Positions 56,743-64,000 of a DNA stretch of 64,000 bases are shown here, piece after piece. Position numbers and translations under genes: made by a program. Origin of the DNA: Labia minor (taxonomy: Eukaryota; Arthropoda; Insecta; Dermaptera; Spongiphoridae). The stretch covers positions 86,800,107 through 86,864,106 of the forward strand of contig OY720344.1 in assembly GCA_963082975.1 (NCBI GenBank), in the 5' to 3' direction. Under the pieces are notes generated by a model. The model saw only the letters and a list, made by a program, of their open reading frames with translations. It made no database searches and was not told where the DNA came from. The first letter of the stretch is position 1. Each line of letters opens with the position of its first letter.

Positions 56743-57530
56743 AAGGAACCCACTGGTAAATTTTATCCAAATTCACGAAAATAAGTTTATCTGAATAATA
56801 AAACCTTTAAAATATATATCTCAGTTTAATATTCAAATATATTTGATTATTTTTTTATTTCTTAAACACAAAAATGGAAAAAAAAAATAATATGGTAGAT
56901 CTGTTTCAAATGAAATAAACTATAAATATTCTGTTCTGATTGATGGATCACACATCTCAGGAGGATTACAATTGAGAGTGCTCTATGAATCATTTGGAGT
57001 CTATTGGTAACTTTTGTTTTTACCTTTCTCTATTCAAACATTAATTGGTCATTGAATTAGGTTTTCTGCAGAGAGTATGATGAAAAATATCCTTTTCAAT
57101 GGATAAGTTTGTTTCGTGGAGATTTGTAATAAATAATTAAGTATAGTGAAAACTCGTCTAATTAGTTTACAGCTTTTTCCATGAGAGCGCTCATATAAAT
57201 ATATGCAAATTATAGAATTATAAAATAAAAAAAAACTAATATTTTTAAACATTTTTCAGAACTAATTTATTTTTAAAGGGTATGTGCCCAAAGTAAAACA
57301 ATTTCCTACCTCTATACTCTTTTAAAATGAGCCTAAAAGTTCATTCTCTCTACTCCAATATTATAGACACAATCGAATAAATACATAGTACATTTGTTTA
57401 ATTACTTTTTTTGAAGTTATACTTCTTTAGGCGCGTTATGGAAAATTGATGGGGAGTGAAATTTTAAGATGTGTGACACGAAAAATTAACAGTTTTTTTG
57501 TTTTTCCAGAAAAATAAATTTTTATTTGCC
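56743..57530. other. Non-coding stretch with two short exon-like readings
   Basis: At 56940-57005 one frame reads VLIDGSHISGG then LQLRVLYESFGVYW up to a GTAACT that could be a donor. At 57061-57130 a short mixed segment follows. Both are too short to call genes and match nothing I know. The rest is A/T-rich. Confidence 0.25.
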
Positions 57531-57622
57531 TGAAGTAGGATTCGAACCTACCATGTCTCTCTTCGACTACGTCATAGCGCTCAAAGCAAGCGAGCGCTCT
57601 ACCCACTAGGCTATGACGAATC
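57531..57622 (-). repeat. tRNA-like pol III sequence (SINE head or tRNA relic)
   Basis: On the minus strand an A-box-like TAGCCTAGTGGG and a perfect B-box GGTTCGAATCC are present. A 5-bp T-stem (GTAGG/CCTAC) closes a 7-base loop. An anticodon-like stem (GCTCG/TGAGC) holds the loop CTTGCTT, which would read TGC (Ala). The acceptor strands do not pair (TTCGTCA against TTCAGGC) and the segment between anticodon stem and T-arm is long. It is therefore not a functional tRNA by eye; a tRNA-derived SINE is more likely. Only one copy is seen here. Confidence 0.55.
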
Positions 57623-57775
57623 CCCAACATTATTATCTTATTTTAACCATATATGCCATCCCATGGATAGATTATTAACAATTTTTTAATTAAACACAAA
57701 ATATGAAGAATCTTGTTGAATTCTTGATGTCATATCTAATCTAAGGTGTGTAGAAAATTATAATAATTCCAAGAG

Positions 57776-57806
<31 letters not shown>

Positions 57807-58323
57807 CAATCTAATACCAGACCAAATAAATAGATAGATAGATAGATGTCAACATTTCGTTTCATTTGTGTTGTTTCTAATGGACCGCTTGAACATTTCA
57901 TTTCGAATTATATATGTGTGCTAATAAATTATATTCAGTAGTGATTTAAATTGAATATTTTGATTGATATTACTTACTATTTGTGAATATTAGTGAAAAC
58001 AAAAAATGTGCTTATATACTTTTGAGGTTAACTATCCGTATGTATTATTTATTGATATAAATTAATTATTTAATATAATTAACACTAAATATTATTAAAT
58101 TATTAATGTTAAATACTTATTATTATATATTATTATTAATAATATATTATTATATTATTTAAATTTATATTAAATGTATATATTAAATATATTTTATTAT
58201 ATAAATATATTAATTTTCAATTTTTAATATTAATTATTGATATCTAAGATCAATCTAAGATTCTTTTAGTTTAAATTTGATGACTATTAATGGTACTATT
58301 CAATTTCAGTTCTAGTTTTCAAG
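57623..58323. other. A+T-rich stretch
   Basis: (TA)n at about 57776-57803, (GATA)n at 57830-57847, then A/T-rich sequence. Nothing else is recognised. Confidence 0.45.
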
Positions 58324-58410
58324 ATGGGTAAAACAAATGCGGAACACTGTAAAAACTATTACAATCGAAAAAAAGCTGCCAAAGAAGCTGAAAAAATTCG
58401 ACAAGGCTTT
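58324..58410 (+). pseudogene. N-terminal coding fragment (KTNAEHCKNYY)
   Basis: The first 29 codons of an 87-codon frame read MGKTNAEHCKNYYNRKKAAK and EAEKIRQG. This basic K/R-rich start resembles N-termini of uncharacterised transposon-encoded proteins in arthropods. After that the frame runs into A/T-rich low-complexity sequence and looks non-coding. It could be a first exon or a transposon scrap. Similarity is from memory of the motif style only. Confidence 0.35.
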
Positions 58411-58599
58411 TCCGTAGAAAAACCAATAATTATTTGCATGCAATTAAAAACTATTTTTTTAATGATGCCAAAGAAGTATAACTTCTCACGCGCGTACATA
58501 AGTACACGCACCGCTTTTATTTTTTTATTATTTATAAATTTACAATCTGTTACTATTTATATAACAATGAGTAAATCTTTTGATTGATTAATAATATTA

Positions 58600-60185
58600 C
58601 TGACATTTAGGAAATAACCCAGTGGTTGCTTCCTTTTATTTCTTTTTAAAAATTGTTTTAACTATTAAAACGTACGATAGAATCACTGGGTAAGTTTTTT
58701 TTTAATCTTCTTGCACTGGGGGGGACCATCAAGTCTTTAACTAGGTTACTTGGGTGGTGTTCAAGTTTGTTTACATATTTTACACAACGATTTGATATCA
58801 CTTTTTTCACTGATGGGATCCCTAAGTTATTGGCTATCAGCTTGTTTGGCACGAACCAGGGGGCGTTCACTATCAAACGTAGAATTTTTGCCTGGAATCT
58901 TTCTACTATTTCAATGTTAGAGTTGGCGGCTGATCCCCAAAGTTCTAGCCCGTACGTCCAAACTGGTTTAAAGATACATTTATAAATTAAAATTTTATTT
59001 TCCAATTTCAGTTTGGACTTACGACCTATTAACCAGTAGTACTTGTGAAGAAGTATTCCTAATTGTTTCCTTTTGGTTCTTATATGGGTTTTCCATGTCA
59101 TCCTCTTATCGAGATGCATACCAAGGTATTTGGCGTTGTCGCTTTGTGGAATCTGTTCGTTGTTAATAAAAATAGGAGGGCACGTGTCCCTCCTATTAGT
59201 AAAAGTTACATGGTTAGATTTTTTTTCGTTGACTTTAATACTCCATTTCGATAGCCAACCTTGGATTTGATTTATATTATTTTGTAGTTTATCTGTAGCC
59301 GCTAGTGGATTTCTGTCTGATACCATAATAACAGTGTCATCAGCGAACGTGGCGGTGGTAGCATTGGAGAATGTTGGAAGGTCGCTAGTGTAGATGAGAT
59401 AAAGAAGGGGTCCGAGGACACTACCTTGGGGCACACCAGCTTGGATAGGATGGAGAGGGGTTTGTTCATCTGAATACTTAATCAAGAAATGTCTATCACA
59501 TAGATAAGATCTCAATATTAGATAGTAGTTATATGGCAATAGTTTTTTTGATTTTGTATAATAGTCCGACATGCCATACCTTGTCAAAAGCTTGTCTTAT
59601 ATCTAAAAACACTGCAGAGCAGTATTCTCTCCTCTCCAGTGATTCAGATATTTTTTTGTTAACTCGATGGACCTGCTCGATCGTTCCGTGGTAACTTCTA
59701 AAGCCAAACTGATGGTTGGGAATTATATTATTATTATTTATAATTATATCAAGATGTTTTTTTAAGAGTTTTTCCAGGATCTTTGACATCATTGGTAGAA
59801 GGCTAATGGGTCTATACGAACTTACATCTTCCTGAGGTTTGCCAGGCTTGGGGATGACTATGATCGTAGCGACTTTCCAGCTCATGGGGAAGTAAGTGAG
59901 TCTAATTACGGCATTAAATATGAATGTTAAAAATTTGAATGCGACTTCAGGAAGTTCTTGTAAAATTTTAGCTGTAATTAAGTCAAATCCAGGGGATTTT
60001 TTTTTGTTCAATAGCTTAATTTGTTCCTTAATTTCATTGATTTTATAAGGTTTGATTGGGTCCACCGGATGATGAGGGGAGGTCAGAAGGTAGTCTTGAA
60101 TTTTTTTTTCCTCGAAGTTGTTTTGAATCTCAGTTGGGTAGGGTTTAAATACGTCTACTAGGATTTGTTTAATTATCCGAAACAT
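58600..60185 (-). pseudogene. 5'-truncated Jockey-like LINE reverse transcriptase
   Basis: Two overlapping frames cover one polymerase. 60185-59529 has KKKSPGFDLITAKIL, IPKPGKPQEDVSSYRPISLL and FLDIRQAFDKVWH. 59587-58658 has AGVPQGSVLGPLLYLIY, TATFADDTVIM (catalytic ADD) and WLSKWSIKVNEKK with YLGMHLDKRMTW. The frames join at a run of seven A residues (59549-59555) where six would keep the frame: a one-base insertion or an assembly slip. The endonuclease and first open frame are missing. The 3' end, about 58600, lacks a clear poly(A). Jockey/CR1-group assignment rests on the RT blocks. Confidence 0.85.
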
Positions 60186-61082
60186 TCCATTGTTTTATAA
60201 TTATTTTCAAAATTATATAAATAAATACGAAATACACTAAATATCATTTGGAATAAAAATTAAATATGAATTTTATAAAAACAATTTTATAATGTTAAAT
60301 AAAATTATTATCATTTTTTTTCTTTCCATCGGCATGTTGAATAAAAATAGAAGAATTGGTGTATCATTATACAAACTAATACTTGTTAATAATAGAAGAG
60401 CAAGTGAATTAATTGAATTTATTCATCTAATTGGGTGCAAGTTTATTTGAATATCCATTAAAAATAGAAAAGTAACGGATAAAATAAATAAGGGCTCAAA
60501 TAAATAAATATAACAAAATAGCAATTACGCCCAATTGGCAGGTAAGCGTTGATTTGGTGGATGAAAAAGAGGATCTCTTCAACTGATAGATCAATTGGAC
60601 AAAAATATTTAATATTTACATTACAGTTAAATGGGCAGCTAATGCAATGTATGTCATATCAATTTATGTATAAATAATATTTTTAAAATGCCCCCTCTAT
60701 TTTTTTATTTTATAAATCAATTAAAAAATGATGCTTATCTTCACAATTTTATTTACAATTACAGTTATAATAATAAATAAATAACCATTGTACGTATATA
60801 ATCAATGGAATTAAAATACTTATGTAATTTTGTAATACTTATCTATAGAAATTAGAAAGTATTTTTTTAATATAAAAAATTTAAAAAAATTAAAATCATT
60901 TAAGAACATAAAATTATTTATTTTTTCAATTTTTCCTCTTTTATTTAATTTAAAAAAATAATACATTTTCAAAAAAATATTTTTTTTTATTTCTAGAAAT
61001 GTGTATTTTTTAGATAAATTTACAATAAAATATCAATATGTGGTTTTATTTACAAAATTCCCTTATAAATAATTATTTGTTG
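60186..61082. other. A+T-rich non-coding stretch
   Basis: No gene. A mixed patch at 60520-60600 has no motif. T/A runs at 60860-60995. Confidence 0.45.
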
Positions 61083-61185
61083 TTCTATCTATCTATCTCT
61101 GTGGCTGTACGGAACTCGAAAGTTCTTGGCCGCAGCAACCACATTTCTCCAACTGTCCCTATCCTAAGCCACAACCACCCATTCT
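61083..61185 (-). pseudogene. LINE 3' fragment, copy X4
   Basis: On the minus strand this matches the last 100 bp of the LINE fragment at 11690-11795 (tagggacagttgg..aaatgtgg and gcggccaagaactttcgag) and ends in a (GATA)n tail at 61083-61097. Minimal and dead. Confidence 0.7.
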
Positions 61186-62456
61186 CTATTAGTTGTAAAA
61201 ATTATATACTAAAAATTATAATTTATCTAACATAATATAATATTTATTAATACAGTTAATTTGAAAATTGAAAAGATTTGAGAAATAGTTTTTATACAAA
61301 TGAAAATAAAATGTATTAAGGATTACCTAACAAATATCCTATTTTAATTACTATTTAAATTCTTTAAGTTATTTTATTTATATTTTATTAAATTTATAAT
61401 TTATATATATATATGCCAATTTTTATCTTTAGAACACAAAAAATTCATAAAAAATTTTTATTAAATTTATTAACCTTTATATAAATAAATTTATTATACC
61501 AACGTATAGAATCTATAAAAATTTTACAAACCTCAAATCCTTTCCGATAGTAGTCATATACCGATTTGATGACTCGTATAAATAACAAGCAATCTATTTT
61601 TGAGAAGGAAACGATGAAGCAGATGACACGACAACAACCCTCAATGTCGTTACTTTTCTATCGGAACATCTGTCACCAAAATATATCCCTATATAAATAT
61701 ATAATATATGCAATTTGAAAATAAAATTTGTTAGTTATAATATATATATTTGTTTAGATGTGATTATTAAAAGTTATTTCTGGATTATATTAACATATTT
61801 TTTGAGAGATTTGAGTCTTCAGAGCATCCAATTTGCTACCATTTTCAAACTAATTTTGAGGAATGATTTGGAGATTCACACAATCTAATAACTTTATATA
61901 TATTATTTATATATAATACTCATGAAAATAAAATACACACACATTTTAATTTTTATTATTTTTACAATTTTTTAAAAATTTACTAATTCAATTGTTTCAA
62001 TTGTTTTTTTTTTAACTGATGATGAGTCAGAGTCAAAGGGTAAATGTTTAAATTGAATTCACATCCCCGTAGAATTCATTGAAGGTTATTTATCGAGTAC
62101 TTGGGAAAAGTATATATATCTACATTATTTGAAGAGTCTAACTGGCGGAAAGTCGTCAATTGACACCCCCGAGGGGCTCAGGTGTATAAAGATGACCCTA
62201 TGCTACTTGAATATTGAAAAGCCCTTAACTTTCGAACACGATTTGAAGATAAATAATCTGAGCTTGTAAGGTATAAATCAATATAAAACAAAAATCAAAA
62301 GAATTAAATTAAAAATTTAAGAAAATTCTTAAACAATTATTATAATTTATGTTGGATTTTCTTTATCATAAACATAGATTATAACATAAATAAATAAAAA
62401 TTATGATTTTAAAAGATATCTATAATTGAAAATCTTTAAATATATAATATTTGTTC
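61186..62456. other. Non-coding stretch with island at 62.0-62.25 kb
   Basis: A/T-rich with mixed segments at 61530-61690 and 62020-62260. Neither has a sustained open frame. No gene or element end is recognised. Confidence 0.35.
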
Positions 62457-62739
62457 ATTTTTACCGACAGTCGATAGTAAGGGAGGTATTGTTTTCACAC
62501 TAAATTTCACATGTGGAGATTTTTACATATCTCCACGAATCATGCATTTTCTTAACAGAAAAAAGTATTTTTAGCATGATGTCTGTCCGTCCGTCCGTCC
62601 GTCCGTCTGTCCGTATAGATGTGTACAGCCTGAACGACTCAACCGATTTTGATGAAATTTGGTATATTTACTTAATGCATCAGTGGGATGAATTGATCAA
62701 CTTTTGGTGCAAATCCGGAAACCGGAAGTGGTAGTATTA
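62457..62739 (+). mobile_element. Helentron-like family B, copy 4 (5' half)
   Basis: Starts T-run TTACCGACAGTCGATAG, has (GTCC)n at 62582-62606, 'gaacgactcaaccgattttg' and 'ccggaaaccggaagtggta'. It then breaks off exactly where a family-C element begins, in the same orientation. Confidence 0.65.
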
Positions 62740-62741
62740 GC

Positions 62742-63048
62742 AATCGACGATAGGAAGGGAAGAGTTATTTTCACACCAAAGGAGATTTTTTTATATATCA
62801 CCACAAATCATGCACTTTGTATTGGTTTTATCCTCGAAAAAAATCATATTTATTAGTTTTTTCTTGATTTAAAATTATATGACGTCATCCAGCCATTCAT
62901 GACGTCACAGCCTGGTCTTGCATATATATTATAAATAAAATAAAATTAAAAATGTTTATATTTATTATTTATGTATCCATATCTGTTTTTTATTACATTA
63001 ATAGATATATTAAAATTATTTGAAATTGTTTCTGTAGTTGGAAAGTTT
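62742..63048 (+). mobile_element. Helentron-like family C, copy 2
   Basis: Begins 'caatcgacgatagg' (degenerate start), with the family-C body: 'catgcactttgtattgg', two TGACGTCA palindromes (62880-62887 and 62900-62907) and 'ttgaaattgtttctgtag'. The 3' subterminal repeat is not recognisable. Joined head-to-tail to the family-B half-copy before it. Confidence 0.6.
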
Positions 63049-63301
63049 TCTATGTTACATACTCTAATCAAAGTGACTACTTTACAACTTAAACAAATAG
63101 TTCTATCAATATCAAATTTATTATATATAAATAATTCTATCTCTTCTCGAACAATACTTTATTCTAAAGGAAAGTTTTCGTTATTTAAGTTTATTTTTCA
63201 ATACATTCCATTATTATTTAAATGATAAATAAAATTAACTATAAAATATAATTAATCTGGTTAATCTAAAACTTTTGAATAAGATAGTAATTAATGATTT
63301 T

Positions 63302-63343
<42 letters not shown>

Positions 63344-64000
63344 CATGAAAGAACAAAGTCAAGGAAACTTATTAAAAACATATTTAAATAGCTATCTAGC
63401 TACCTATAGAAATTTTGATAATTTTTTTAGCTTTAATAAAAAACGTAGGTAATTTTTAATTTTAATGAATGAAAGCAAAGGGTTTGTCTTTGATTAAAAA
63501 TGAGGTATAAGTTCATTAAAAAATTTTAATAAGAACTGAAATTTCTGAAAAATTACTCTGCATATTTTTTTATATTTTAATGTTTAATGACTAGACATCA
63601 GCGAAAATTTTAATGAATGCACATTGTTTTAAATTCTCAGAAATATTTGGTTTTGTTTTTAATTCATTTGTTCAATAAAGGTATCCTATAAGTAAAACTT
63701 AAAACTTGATAATTTCGATGAGATCTAATAACATAGAGGTATTGTGCAAGGGGGAAAGAGTTGAATAGTATAAAGGGATTTGAGAATTTGTTGGACTTGA
63801 GATAATATTTATTGGGGGAATATTGTTTCAAATAATTTTGAGTATGTATTTAACTTCAAGAATCCTATATGAACGAACCTAAAATATACTCAATTGATTA
63901 TAAAATTTATTGTCGACTAATTTGAAAAGAGTATGTTCTCAAAACAATAATTCAATTTAATACCTTATAACAATACTGGATGATTAATTATTATTAATTG
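63049..64000. other. A+T-rich stretch to window end
   Basis: (TA)n at about 63307-63342. An 84-codon frame beginning at 62971 crosses the end of the family-C copy and is A/T-rich with no motif. No gene is supported. Confidence 0.4.

Noticed and set aside
57531..57622. Functional tRNA-Ala gene
   Set aside because: Acceptor strands do not pair and the T-arm is displaced by an extra segment.
62971..63225. 84-codon frame at the window's right end
   Set aside because: Hydrophobic A/T-rich translation that crosses a family-C element end; no supporting signal.

Overview
This window looks like animal DNA, most likely from an arthropod or close relative with a very A+T-rich genome (about four-fifths A+T by eye). 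The evidence is indirect: BEL/Pao, Ty3/Gypsy, RTE-like, R1-like and Jockey-like retroelements; P-element, hAT, mariner/Tc1 and rolling-circle DNA transposons; a GT-AG intron of 73 bp; abundant (TA)n microsatellites. I cannot name the species. I recognise no complete host protein-coding gene, rRNA, true tRNA, CRISPR array or bacterial-type operon. Nearly everything that can be annotated is mobile DNA or its wreckage, set in A+T-rich non-coding sequence.

Layout. 0.8-9.3 kb: three copies of a Helentron-like family (here 'family A'), and a nest in which a small hAT element (4538-8279, 8-bp target duplication) carries a Helitron (4731-8056), which carries a decayed LINE (6828-7830). 10.2 kb: a 290-bp foldback MITE. 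11.5-23 kb: LINE scraps, three more family-A copies and one copy of a second Helentron-like family ('family B'). 23.7-25.1 kb: a second Helitron with a hAT MITE inside. 26.4-35.6 kb: a retrotransposon cluster on the minus strand. It holds a BEL/Pao element with near-identical LTRs but no reverse transcriptase, a Tc1-type MITE, a hAT terminus, and an apparently intact Ty3/Gypsy element with identical LTRs. That Gypsy element has a canonical -1 frameshift site between gag and pol and an apparent self-priming site instead of a tRNA primer site. 36.6-45.7 kb: a family-B copy, a 5'-truncated R1-like LINE, an internally deleted mariner, a possible unknown exon (about 41.9-42.25 kb), and an internally deleted P-like element with a THAP domain. 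47.8-51.6 kb: a family-B element split by a full-length-looking RTE-like LINE with one 1069-codon open frame. 54-64 kb: a MITE split by a Helentron-like 'family C' element, a larger foldback, a tRNA-like pol III sequence, a frameshifted Jockey-like LINE, and a head-to-tail B-C pair.

The genes do not form a host pathway. Each retroelement encodes its own capsid, protease, polymerase and integrase or endonuclease, while the short elements (MITEs, Helentron-like families) carry only ends and must borrow enzymes. The Gypsy element and the RTE-like LINE look young and possibly mobile. The rest are truncated, frameshifted or internally deleted. The strongest candidates for new biology are the self-priming/frameshift design of the Gypsy element and the A/B/C Helentron-like families with their shared architecture.
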